Assembly (NCBI GenBank): GCA_050084985.1
Contig: JBITNC010000001.1
Location: 145,204,001 to 145,268,000 of the forward strand
Length of the DNA: 64,000 nucleotides
Direction: 5' to 3'
From: Nageia nagi
Taxonomy: Eukaryota > Pinophyta
The position numbers and the translations under genes were made by a program. Below, piece after piece: positions 12,207 to 20,380 of this stretch. The notes beneath the pieces are model-generated. The model ran no database searches. It saw only the letters and a list, made by a program, of their open reading frames with translations, and was not told where the DNA came from. Positions within the stretch are counted from its first letter, which is position 1, and each line of letters opens with the position of its first letter.

Positions 12207-12218
12207 GCTTTGATACCA
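12207..12218 (-). other. Cop-2 primer-binding site
   Basis: The minus strand reads TGGTATCAAAGC, 11 of 12 matches to TGGTATCAGAGC, the complement of the initiator tRNA-Met 3' end. It lies two bases from the 5' LTR. Confidence 0.9.
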
Positions 12219-12220
12219 AA

Positions 12221-12713
12221 TGAGAGAATTGAACTATAACATGAACAACTCTAAACTACCAAGACCACATGAAAGCTCTCAATTCACATCTATCATAAAA
12301 AGCAATCTCACAAAGATAACACAAGATGTAAGTGGTTCTTCCAAGTAGGAGTACATCCATTAACTAGATCTCTCTTCTTAAAAAATATGAGCTCTTACAA
12401 TCTTCCTACTCTTTTCTTCTAACCACTATCCTATAGCATAACTTTACTCCACAATTGATGTGTGATCACAAAGAGGGAGCCTTCTATTTATAGGCCAAAA
12501 TCCCTTTTTGGATCTCCCTTTTATCCAATGTACAAAAGCATGATATGCACATCCTTTTACCCAAGGGGCATGCTCATGACATGGAGTGTAGGACAAGTTA
12601 CATTATCATATTCACTTAAATACTTAAGGTATCAAATGATACCCTGAAGTATTAGTGAATTTACAAAGAGGATTAATATAAGCCTTTACAATAATGCATT
12701 ATACATTCCAACA
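12221..12713 (-). repeat. Cop-2 5' LTR
   Basis: Right-hand LTR of 493 bp, from TGTTGGAATGTATAATGC (minus strand) to CAATTCTCTCA, with a TATA box at 12484-12493. Confidence 0.93.
12484..12493 (-). promoter_or_regulatory. TATA box in Cop-2 5' LTR
   Basis: CTATAAATAG on the minus strand; this LTR would have driven the genomic transcript of Cop-2. Confidence 0.72.
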
Positions 12714-12718
12714 AGTAC
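12714..12718. repeat. Cop-2 target-site duplication, right (AGTAC)
   Basis: Exact copy of the five bases at 5332-5336. Confidence 0.9.
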
Positions 12719-12900
12719 AAGCTATATTGAAGAAGCTTTGAACATCACTACCAAAATACCCATAAACCCTAAATTGGGTATGTTCATGTATCTACATGGT
12801 GCTTGTAAATTGAATGTTTTCATTTTTGCAAGCTATCTTGAGGAAGCTTTGAACTTCACTACCAAAATACACCCATAAACCTTAAAATGGGTGAGTGCAC
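12719..12900 (+). repeat. 111-bp tandem array, units 5-6 (PPR-derived)
   Basis: Continuation of the array beyond Cop-2. Units start at about 12720 and 12831 (period 111). Unit 5 reads SYIEEALNITTKIPINPK in one frame and is closer to the PPR consensus (L-E-E-A-L) than units 1-2. Unit 6 has a 2-base insertion in the ATACACCC stretch and ends about 70 bp in, near 12900, where the sequence switches to a different PPR-like segment. Confidence 0.88.
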
Positions 12901-12957
12901 GATGCAAACATAGTTTCATGGTATGAAATGATTTTAGGATTCATGGATTTTGTAAAA
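12895..12957 (+). pseudogene. PPR-like fragment after the array
   Basis: Reads VHDANIVSWYEMILGFMDFV in one frame, fitting the plant PPR motif N-I/V-V-S-W-x-x-M-I-x-G-Y/F. In intact PPR genes this motif lies N-terminal to the H-Y-T-C-M block, so here the order is rearranged: the last array unit is joined to an upstream-type motif. Only about 20 codons can be recognised. It is evidence that the locus derives from a PPR gene and not from a chance repeat. Confidence 0.5.
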
Positions 12958-13310
12958 TAATGTACAAAAATACAAACCATAAATATATATGAAGAATGTA
13001 GAAGAATACGAAAGAATACTATAAGTCTGCAAGGTCATGGACTAAAATATTTGCTTACACCTCCTAGATAACAAGTCTCCTCTTATCTAGTCTCACCATG
13101 TCTCCTCTCATTTGGTCTCCCCTCTCCTCTCTCCATTACATCAAATTTTCCTCTCTCCTCCAACCCCTCAGCTTGAAAAACTTGAAGTGATGAAAACGTT
13201 CCAAGTAACCTGCCTAAAGCTCCCTACGTGTACCTTTTTATTTCAATTTTTTTCTCATTTTCATTAAGGGGTAGTTTTTCACCACCCTAGATATATTTTT
13301 TGGGGTGGCT
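12958..13310. other. Unassigned region with a pyrimidine-rich tract
   Basis: About 350 bp without a recognisable gene. 13065-13170 is C/T-rich on the plus strand, with repeated TCTCCTCTC-like blocks. At 13280-13312 it contains CCACCC and GGGGTGGCTAA, which form an inverted repeat with 16985-17000 across the TRG-1 insertion. Confidence 0.5.
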
Positions 13311-13315
13311 AAAAA

Positions 13316-13633
13316 TGAGAGAACCAAAATGTTCTTCTATATTCATCAAAATGAGTTACATATTTATAGGCTTAAGAAAGCCATTACAAGACAAGATAAT
13401 AAGTTGAGAATAATATTCTCATGACCAAAATAAACAACTCACACTATACGTATCACCCTTAGATCACTACATGACAAATTACTTGTTATAACAATAAATC
13501 ACAAGGAATATACCCTAAATATTTAATCCTAGACTTTAGACTTTAGGGAAATACTTTAAGGAAAATACTCTTAGTCCTAATTAATTAATCTACTAACTTA
13601 GGACTTAAGGATATGTAGGGTATAATTCCAACA
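13316..13633 (-). repeat. TRG-1 3' LTR (318 bp)
   Basis: On the minus strand it runs from TGTTGGAATTATACCC to TTGGTTCTCTCA. It differs from the 5' LTR at two sites (TTTAGACTTT against TTCAGACTTT; TTTAAGGAAA against TTTAGGGAAA on the plus strand). A TATA-like CCTATAAATA lies at 13371-13380. Confidence 0.95.
13371..13380 (-). promoter_or_regulatory. TATA box in TRG-1 3' LTR
   Basis: CCTATAAATA on the minus strand, matching the conserved CCTATAAATA(G) of the autonomous copia LTRs although the rest of the LTR is different. Confidence 0.65.
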
Positions 13634-13644
13634 TTCTCCCCTTT
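13634..13644 (-). other. TRG-1 polypurine tract
   Basis: The minus strand reads AAAGGGGAGAA directly before the LTR start TGTTGG, the position expected for the plus-strand primer. Confidence 0.8.
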
Positions 13645-13716
13645 GATGCTAAGTAACTCATGCAAGAGTTCTTAAGCATCACAAAGTTGGAAGAAACATA
13701 ACTTTTTTCGTTTCCT

Positions 13717-14061
13717 CTAATCATACAAAAGAAAATCAAAATTTTCAAGAAATAAGTGGTGGCACTCCTTCCACTTGTTGTATGGAGTCTTCTTCATTAT
13801 TGTTGATGTTGCTCCTTCAAGATTGAGTGCTTTTTGGTAATTTGCTCCCCTTTGAACAAAATTCTTTATGATCTTCAACAACCATATTCTCTCTTCTTCA
13901 TGGTCCTCAAACCATTCTTGTAGTGGCATTCCATCAATGCTATAAGTATTGATTTTCAAGAACCAATCTCTCTCACAATGGTGTTTGAACCATTCTTTCA
14001 TCTCTCTCTCATTTTTTATATGATGTTTAAACCATGTTTGTTTTGGTGAGTAGATATCCAC
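13717..14061 (-). CDS. TRG-1 ORF3, unidentified 114-codon frame
   Basis: An open frame of 114 codons lies in a different phase from the two upstream frames of TRG-1, starting MDIYSPKQTWFKHHIKNERE. It contains a twice-repeated W-F-K-H-H motif (residues about 10-32) and a related W-F-E-D-H motif, and is rich in Trp, His, Glu and Lys. I do not recognise a family. It follows the acidic frame after about 115 bp and ends about 80 bp before the polypurine tract, so it is the last coding segment of the element. It may be the C-terminal part of a longer frame now separated by a frameshift, or a captured host fragment. The repeated motif suggests internal duplication. Confidence 0.5.
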   Translation of the reverse strand: MDIYSPKQTWFKHHIKNEREMKEWFKHHCERDWFLKINTYSIDGMPLQEWFEDHEEERIWLLKIIKNFVQRGANYQKALNLEGATSTIMKKTPYNKWKECHHLFLENFDFLLYD

Positions 14062-14177
14062 ATTAATCTTTCCTTTGATGTTGCTTTTAAAGAAATCATT
14101 TCTTCATTCATGATAAGGAATTCCCATGGTTCCTCTTTGCATATTGTTGCTTTTATAAGACAACTCTCAAGATCTTT

Positions 14178-14756
14178 TTATGCCTCCATTTCACCATGAA
14201 GTCCATCAATGGCTATCTCATTATCTTCTATCTCCTCCTTGAGATAGTCATCTTCATTCTCTTCTTTTTCTTTTATGAGCATGGAGCTTATAGCTCTCAT
14301 CTCTTCTTCATCATCAATGTAATATGGATCAACATCCCATATAATTTTAGCCTTTTCATCAATATTCTCTACTCCATGTGAGTAGTTTTCAGCCATGGAA
14401 CACTCCTCCTTGAGTGTGTCATCATTTTGTGCTTTGTCAAAAAAGCAATCTTGCCAATAATGTGTGGTTGGCTCCTCCTCATTCTCCATCATAAGAATGG
14501 GTTCACAATATGCCTCTTCCATGAAGCATTCATCATCATATGGCTGAGATGGTGTCTTCAATGGACACTCTTCATAGGCTTCTTTGTGAAAACAATCATA
14601 CTCCTTATGAGCAATGTGAATGTTATTATAACATTCCAATCCCATAAGAGGTTCAACATTACTCTCTTCTAGAGTCTCACAACCTTCTTCATAAGGTTCC
14701 TCTTCATCTTCTTCAAGAAAGAACTCATCATCATGCATGCCTTCTTCATAAGACAT
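14178..14756 (-). CDS. TRG-1 ORF2, strongly acidic 192-codon protein
   Basis: An open frame of 192 codons beginning MSYEEGMHDDEFFLEEDEEE. It is dominated by Glu and Asp, with clusters at both ends, and contains several Cys/His/Tyr-bearing segments (for example YDCFHKEAYEEC and THYWQDCFFD). It is in the same frame as the Gag-like ORF upstream and is separated from it by one TGA and four codons, so the two were probably one protein or are linked by stop readthrough. No conserved family is recognisable. Acidic tails occur on some nucleic-acid chaperone and transcription-related proteins, but function here is unknown. A long plus-strand frame opposite it is a shadow. Confidence 0.6.
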   Translation of the reverse strand: MSYEEGMHDDEFFLEEDEEEPYEEGCETLEESNVEPLMGLECYNNIHIAHKEYDCFHKEAYEECPLKTPSQPYDDECFMEEAYCEPILMMENEEEPTTHYWQDCFFDKAQNDDTLKEECSMAENYSHGVENIDEKAKIIWDVDPYYIDDEEEMRAISSMLIKEKEENEDDYLKEEIEDNEIAIDGLHGEMEA

Positions 14757-14768
14757 GTATTCAAAAAA

Positions 14769-15134
14769 TCATTCAAAGGAACAAGGCTCCTCCTTACTCG
14801 TAAAATCTCTATGAGTGTCCTCATAAGAATCTTTCAATACTTTCCAAGCTATTGTAGCTGATTTACAATTAGCAATGATGGGAAAAACATTCTCTTTCAT
14901 GGCTTTTCTCAAGTCCATGAGAGCTAAGCAATTTTGATATTGATTTTCTTTCTTTTCTCTTTTCTCCTCTCCTTCAAGAGACTTCCAAGATGGAGGTTCA
15001 TCATACCCATCTTCTATAATGCTCCAAAGGTCCTTAGCCTTGAGTAAGGTCTTCATTATTATGCTCCACCAAGCATAATTTTGTCCATCAAACTTGGGCA
15101 GCAACAAGTCTTCATACATGGTGTCCATTTCCAT
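14769..15134 (-). CDS. TRG-1 ORF1, N-terminal copia-type Gag domain
   Basis: A 121-codon frame starting MEMDTMYEDLLLPKFDGQNY. The segment P-K-F-D-G-Q-N-Y-x-x-W at about residues 13-23, followed by M-K-T-L-L-K-A-K-D-L-W and a later L-R-K-A-M ... A-T-I-A-W-K-V-L-K-D-S-Y, is the standard start of a copia Gag (DUF4219/UBN2 type). A full copia Gag would go on for over 100 residues to a CCHC knuckle. Here the homology stops after about residue 110 and a TGA follows, with no zinc knuckle anywhere. The start is the first ATG of the frame, downstream of a 1.4-kb leader. Gag would let the RNA enter particles made by an autonomous relative. Confidence 0.8.
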   Translation of the reverse strand: MEMDTMYEDLLLPKFDGQNYAWWSIIMKTLLKAKDLWSIIEDGYDEPPSWKSLEGEEKREKKENQYQNCLALMDLRKAMKENVFPIIANCKSATIAWKVLKDSYEDTHRDFTSKEEPCSFE

Positions 15135-16577
15135 TTGTGCAGATTTAATAAACCCTCATCACAAACATCATTAAAAATTAAAATATACCTTCTCCAAACT
15201 TTATTATTCCTTTCACTGGAATATATATTTCTGCATTTTATTATTCACTTTATGGCTGGCTGATCATTCAAATTCAAATGATAGAATATTTCACTTTGTT
15301 TGCTTCATGTTAGGCTCTCAATATGTAGTCTCATCAATCAAAACATCAGCAGTCTCTCAACTACTCAGTTTTCCTTAGCAGGCATTAGCATTATTTCACT
15401 GTATGCAAGGAATAGTCGCAATAGTCCAAACAAATCAAAATCAGATATTAACAAAGATGAAAATAGATGGCCATTTAACCACCTCCTTCTCATTGGCACG
15501 AGCCATATGGGATGAATGAGCGGGATCAACTCTTGAACCTCCCATGGTTCCAAAACCACCTCCTCTTCATTCGGGTGGGGCTTACGCTGTCTCAACTCCC
15601 TTTCCCTACTTGGGAAAGATGTAGAGCAGAACTCTTGAGGTGTTTTGAAACTCCTGGATGTGATGGGCTGATCCCTGAATCGAAAACCTTTCTCACATAT
15701 AGTGCACGTCCTCCTTGCTCCTTCATGCAACTCTTCACGTGACTCTTCACGTAACCTCGTTGCTCCTTCAGCTCCTTTAGCACATGACTCTTCATGTAAG
15801 AAGCAAGTATCACAGCAAATGTCTCCTCTGTGCAATTCACCAAATGCTTACATCTCCTCCATGTGATAGATCAATCCACGCAGGTCACCAAATGTGTGAA
15901 CAAATCGATTCACTACTTCTCCTCCGTGCAGGCCATGAAATGTCTACTCCACGTGGGTCAGCAAACACGTGAGTGAAATATGTAAAAAAAAATTTTAGGT
16001 CACCAAAGATATGGCTTTCCTTGGCAGTATTGATAGAGCTCTTAACAAACAGAAGCAATAGTCTACCCAGATCAATTCAAAATCGGTGCAAATGGATCTC
16101 ACATTTGCAAGAAATCATCTTCCTCCAAAATACATGTCTCCTCTTCCACCTCGGACACTTCGGGCATAACTTGGATGCAGAAATTCTCCTCTTCAACAAC
16201 ACAATCTTCCGTTTGAGTTTCTTTTGAAACCAATGTTATCTTTTCCTGTGTGTCCGTCGGGGCCGGTTCAGATATAATGGTCGTTTCAATGATTGTGGTC
16301 TTCCCTTCCTCTTTGACCTCCACCGCTTTAGAAATGAATGTGCAACCATGATGGCAGTCTCCTTTTCATTTGGCTTCACATGCTTCTCAACTATCTCATG
16401 CACCTTCTTTGCTTCCACAGAAACAAGAAATTTTCAGAGGCTTTGGATCTCACACTTGCAAGAATTTGATAAATTATTTGCAATGCATCCACAAGCTCAA
16501 TAACTCTGATGATAGTCCTTAAGGAGCTTGATAAGATCCTTCAAGACTTCACCCACTCTAACCCTATGATTGATTCA
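15135..16577 (-). other. TRG-1 leader with short unidentified frames
   Basis: A 1.44-kb leader lies between the primer site and Gag. It holds a 156-codon minus-strand frame (15365-15835, rich in Glu, Arg and Cys) and two overlapping frames at 16099-16323 and 16236-16418. The latter look like one acidic coding segment split by a frameshift: one reads KETQTEDCVVEEENF, the other EAKKVHEIVEKHVKPNEKET. None has a recognisable family. The block GGATCTCACA(T/C)TTGCAAGAA occurs twice, near 16095 and 16445. Three CACGTG motifs lie at 15736, 15950 and 15966. The segment is less AT-rich than the surroundings and may be captured host DNA. Confidence 0.55.
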
Positions 16578-16589
16578 GCTCTGATACCA
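16578..16589 (-). other. TRG-1 primer-binding site
   Basis: The minus strand reads TGGTATCAGAGC, an exact 12-base match to the complement of the initiator tRNA-Met 3' end, two bases from the 5' LTR. Confidence 0.95.
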
Positions 16590-16591
16590 AT

Positions 16592-16909
16592 TGAGAGAAC
16601 CAAAATGTTCTTCTATATTCATCAAAATGAGTTACATATTTATAGGCTTAAGAAAGCCATTACAAGACAAGATAATAAGTTGAGAATAATATTCTCATGA
16701 CCAAAATAAACAACTCACACTATACGTATCACCCTTAGATCACTACATGACAAATTACTTGTTATAACAATAAATCACAAGGAATATACCCTAAATATTT
16801 AATCCTAGACTTCAGACTTTAGGGAAATACTTTAGGGAAAATACTCTTAGTCCTAATTAATTAATCTACTAACTTAGGACTTAAGGATATGTAGGGTATA
16901 ATTCCAACA
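16592..16909 (-). repeat. TRG-1 5' LTR (318 bp)
   Basis: Right-hand LTR, nearly identical to 13316-13633. It is preceded on the plus strand by the primer site and followed by AAAAA. TATA-like CCTATAAATA at 16637-16646. Confidence 0.95.
16637..16646 (-). promoter_or_regulatory. TATA box in TRG-1 5' LTR
   Basis: CCTATAAATA on the minus strand; this LTR copy would drive the element transcript. Confidence 0.65.
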
Positions 16910-17639
16910 AAAAATCATCCCACTAAAATTGCCATTAAAACTTTTAAAGGGGCCAATTTAAAACCACCCCATAAAAATTGCTTCAAATTAGCCACCCCCA
17001 AAGCCCTTTTTGGTCTAGTGCCCATTCATGGTCTTGATCTTGCTCCAAGATTAAGTTTTACTTTGGATTTAACCCTATATCTAAAATCTCAAGTTTATTA
17101 ACTATAACATCCTTAGAGTATTTTTAAGAGGAACTTACTACTTTGATTCCTTTTCTCTCTAAGGAGATTGATGGATATGTTTGGAGGTAGCATTTTACTC
17201 TTATGCATAGTTTGCCTTAAACCATTAATCAACATCTCCTTCCAACACTATTTCAATGTTATTTGGAATATTTTGGTGGACCCTTATCTCTCCTTCTAAC
17301 TCAACCCTTTGAACAAGCTCTAAGGTTATTCTAAATTTATTTCAAGGTTGAGAACCATCTAGGGTAGATTAGATTCAACCATATCATGATACTTCATTTT
17401 AGGAGGTTCTTCATAATTCTCTTTGCATATATGGTTAGGAGTTATAGACTGTAGTAGTCAATTTTTTCACGGTTATTTTGAAGAATATAGTGGTACCCTT
17501 TTCTATGATCATCATTATCTATCCTTATGTATTTGAACTAGTCTTGTAGGAGGTTTTTTCTCTAGGGCTTGAGTCTTTGGTTGAGGAATAGTGGTCCCCT
17601 TTATTAGGACCTTCCTATTATTATTCATTTATTAATATT
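16910..17639. other. Old intergenic DNA next to TRG-1
   Basis: Immediately after AAAAA the sequence has CCACCCC and TTAGCCACCCC, which pair with GGGGTGGCTAA on the far side of TRG-1, so TRG-1 entered a small inverted-repeat structure. From 17040 on, the minus strand may continue the LINE ORF1 remnant that begins upstream at 18260, but no residues can be assigned with confidence. Confidence 0.45.
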
Positions 17640-18260
17640 TAGCAAGATGACCTTTTATACCATATACAAAGATAGATAAAGGGTCTATTCTCATATTTAA
17701 ACACTTGAGTCTAAGTACCCAAGTCCAAGATAAGATTAATGGAAGGAGGGAGGTCCCTTTCCATATTAATAGAGATATTGAATTTAGCATAAGTCATTTT
17801 TATCTAGAGTCTAGTTGTTGTGTCCAATATTATAGGTTCTCCTATTGACCAGGCATATCCTATCCCTAAAAGGATATGATTGTGCTAATATTAAAATAGT
17901 AGACCCACTAGTCTAACCCAAATAGGATCAATGTTAATTTCTTAAGTAAAGGGGTCAAAGTTTGGACCATGGTGTCTTAGATAGAAACTTCTCTGCCAAA
18001 AAAAATATGGTCCTCCTACCATGATATTTTTCAAGTCTTCATTAAGTAGGCATTTAGAAATTAAAAAATCCCTCAATAAGGTAATAATTAACATGTTACC
18101 CTAAGGTTTCCATCTCATATTTCTCCATCTCTTAATGGTATTAATGCCAGGTCTATAAGATCTCAAGAACTTATCTACTAAATTATTCTTAATATGGTTT
18201 ATAGTTGATTGTAGATGTTATTTTGGTACCCATAGATTACCTTGTTATGGGATAAGATAA
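17640..18260 (-). pseudogene. Plant LINE ORF1 (DUF4283 plus CCHC knuckle) remnant
   Basis: Read on the minus strand from 18260 down, across several frame changes: NNLVDKFLRSYRPGINTIKR, then LLNEDLKNIMVGGPYFFG, then HHGPNFDPF and IWVRLVGLL, then IGEPIILDTTT and MERDLPPSINLILDLGT, then TQVFKYENRPFIYL and finally GIKGHLAKY. This order matches plant L1-type ORF1 proteins: L-V-G-K-F, G-G-P-W-F-F, F-D-P, P-x-W-V-R-L, L-G x-D-x-x-T, then W-T-Q-x-x-x-Y-E-N-x-P-F-x-C and a CCHC knuckle in which the second Cys is now Tyr. ORF1 protein binds LINE RNA. Many stops and frameshifts; no ORF2 is seen next to it. Confidence 0.62.
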
Positions 18261-19609
18261 GATCTATAGCTTGTATCTAGTTTCACCACCCTTGACTAAG
18301 TTCTCATTTGTAAGTCTAATTTTTTGGAAGCTTAAACTTTTGGGGATGTTATCCTTTTCTCCTTAATAGAGGGCCTCACTTGTGTCTCTTGTATAGATCC
18401 CTAAGGGCTTGCAAAAACTTTTAAACCTGGTCTACCATGGGGCTTATAGGAATATTCTCACTAATACTATGTTCAAAAAAAAATGGGGGAATGCAACTCC
18501 ACACTCATCTCTCCTCTCTTCTAGCTCCAAAGCATTTCAATCTCTTACGTCTCATTTCATCAAGTGATAATCACCTTCTCACTAGTGTTTTTGGTATTAT
18601 TTAAAATATTATATTGATTTGTTATGGAAGGATTGTATATGAATTGTACTTTGTTGGGTATTACACTTTCATTTAGTGATCTTAATAAAACTTATTACTT
18701 TCATTCACTCTTTATGAATAAAGAGTTATACCTCAACCTTGATATCTTCACATATATTATTAAGGAAGAAATTATTCAAAACATTACTTTAGATCTTATT
18801 TGTGTAGTTAACAAGATTCTTAAATGTTGTTAAATAATTTTTAATGGTACTCATTTGGCATAATTTAATCAAAGAACTAGTGAAATACTTGAACTTGATT
18901 GGCAAAAAACTATGTAATAAGTTCATTTATGAATTAATTATAACCTAGTATACATGGTTTATCCTTTTTAGTTGTTAGTACAAAAAATTGACCTCATGGT
19001 CAAGATAAAATGATACCAAATATACTCATTGATTATGTTAAGTTTGGTGGAATTTAAATAATTATTCATATTTACTCAATCAATTTTAGGGATAAATACC
19101 AATAAAATATGAGAAATTGATATTTTACAATTAAGTTATATTTGTAGAATTATTCCTATTAAAAGAACTATTATTTTCTCCATGTTCTTTATTTGGTTCC
19201 TATTATGTACCCTTTGATTTATTAAGCGAGATAGTTTCTTACATCAAACTATCTTAAGTAACTTAAAAGTTACATATCATATCTATTATACAAATCACAT
19301 ATCATGAAGGGTGGCATTTTTTGTGAGTTTCTCCTCAATTATTATAAGCTAATCTCAATTATTATGTTAGGATATATAAAAAAAATATTTTTAGTCCCAA
19401 AAACAGTTACTAGTGATTTATAATAGTATGATTATCATGTTGAGAGGATCATGATATGCTAGGTCCCCCATAAGGCCTATTAGGTTTATCAAAAAATGTT
19501 ATCATGGTATTATACCTAATAGTTTTGTAAGAATAATGGATCAAAAGAGAAATAATTACATTATAATACAAATATATATATACATTAACGATCAAAGTGT
19601 AGTTTACTC
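18261..19609. other. Unassigned AT-rich region
   Basis: No gene can be supported. The first 250 bp may be the N-terminal side of the LINE remnant. A 69-codon plus-strand frame at 18624-18833 has no recognisable family and no supporting signal. Confidence 0.45.
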
Positions 19610-20380
19610 TAGGTTTTCTAAAGTGATTGTAGAAGTTCTATAAGGATGAGAGGGACTAACACCCATTCCTTCTTCAACAAAGAGTTAGTTATAGTTGTGA
19701 CTTAATGCATTAATATATTGCATCCTCTTTATTAATGATTTAGTAGTGATTATGTCACCAAATTCATCAATCTTAGTCTCAATAATAGATCTATTGAAAT
19801 CTCTTATTCTATCATACTTTGTTGATATAGAGTTAATATTATCAATAGTACCCTCCAAATTATTAGAAAAAAAAATTATTTTTGTGCAGGTGTCCTAGAT
19901 TTTGATTCATCAATATGTGGGTCTTATTCTTTTGGTTGCATCTCTAATCATTTTTATCTATTTGATAATTCAGGTAGTTCTACCGATTCATAAAGATTTT
20001 GTAACTTTCCTAGAGTTTGTAGTTTTGAAGTTTGTTCTTCATTAATATTTGGTAGTTTGTTATTAAAAGGTCATTCAATTTTCTCATCAGAATGGAAGTC
20101 TATTTTCTTTTCAAAGATTCTAGGTATTTTTATGGCATCCTCTTGCTCAATTTTAGGATCCCCTTCTTATTCCTCATTATTTACCATCCCCTTAGGTGGT
20201 GGTACTTAGTTAATTAATATATCCTTAATAGTTAGTTTGGATTTTGTACCTTCTCCCAATCCTATATTTTCTTTAGTTTTTTTTTTATATTTTGCCACTT
20301 TGAAAAGTTTCCTTTTCAGCATCTTATTTTGTTTGTTATTCCTTATGAAATATTGATGTTAGATCTGTAGCCTATTCTTG
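19610..20380 (-). pseudogene. Unidentified degenerate coding region
   Basis: On the minus strand one frame stays coding-like for long stretches, broken by a few stops. From about 20360 it reads MLKRKLFKVAKYKKKTKE, then GLGEGTKSKLTIKDI, VPPPKGMVNNEE, IPRIFEKKIDFHSDEKIE and LQTLGKLQNLYESVELPELS. After a gap near 19860-19930 another frame reads NNLEGTIDNINSISTKYDRI, IIETKIDEFGDIITTKSL and INALSHNYN. It is charged, with few hydrophobic runs. Base composition and stop spacing differ from the surrounding non-coding DNA. I do not recognise the protein. It could be the variable C-terminal tail of a LINE ORF1, a retrotransposon accessory protein or a decayed host gene. Confidence 0.45.

Larger units (their letters stand above)
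5337..12713 (-). mobile_element. Cop-2: full-length Ty1/copia element, minus strand
   Basis: A complete 7.38-kb element with two LTRs (5337-5833 and 12221-12713), a tRNA-Met primer site, a long leader, gag, pol, a 3' untranslated region and a polypurine tract, flanked by the perfect 5-bp duplication AGTAC. It sits inside the PPR-derived tandem array. It belongs to the Cop-1/-3/-6 family. Gag and pol carry stops and frameshifts, although the RT region keeps two long open stretches. LTR divergence is visible by eye, so the insertion is not recent. Confidence 0.95.
13316..16909 (-). mobile_element. TRG-1: non-autonomous copia-like LTR element with Gag and acidic ORF
   Basis: A 3.59-kb element with two 318-bp LTRs that differ at only two positions by eye, a perfect 12-base initiator tRNA-Met primer site, a purine tract next to the 3' LTR, and AAAAA on both sides as a possible 5-bp target duplication. 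The interior (2.96 kb) encodes no protease, integrase, RT or RNase H. It has a truncated copia-type Gag frame, then a strongly acidic frame, then a third unidentified frame. This fits the class of terminal-repeat elements that keep only a Gag domain. It is the youngest element in the window and would have needed enzymes from an autonomous copia. Confidence 0.9.

Noticed and set aside
14196-14672. Plus-strand frames rich in Ile, Leu and Phe opposite the TRG-1 acidic ORF
   Set aside because: They are the complement of Glu/Asp-rich codons (GAA/GAG to TTC/CTC). The minus-strand frame is longer, in phase with Gag and starts at ATG.
18624-18833. 69-codon plus-strand frame as a possible small gene
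   Set aside because: No recognised family, no neighbouring exon or promoter signal, and its AT-rich composition matches the surroundings. Kept only as a remark.
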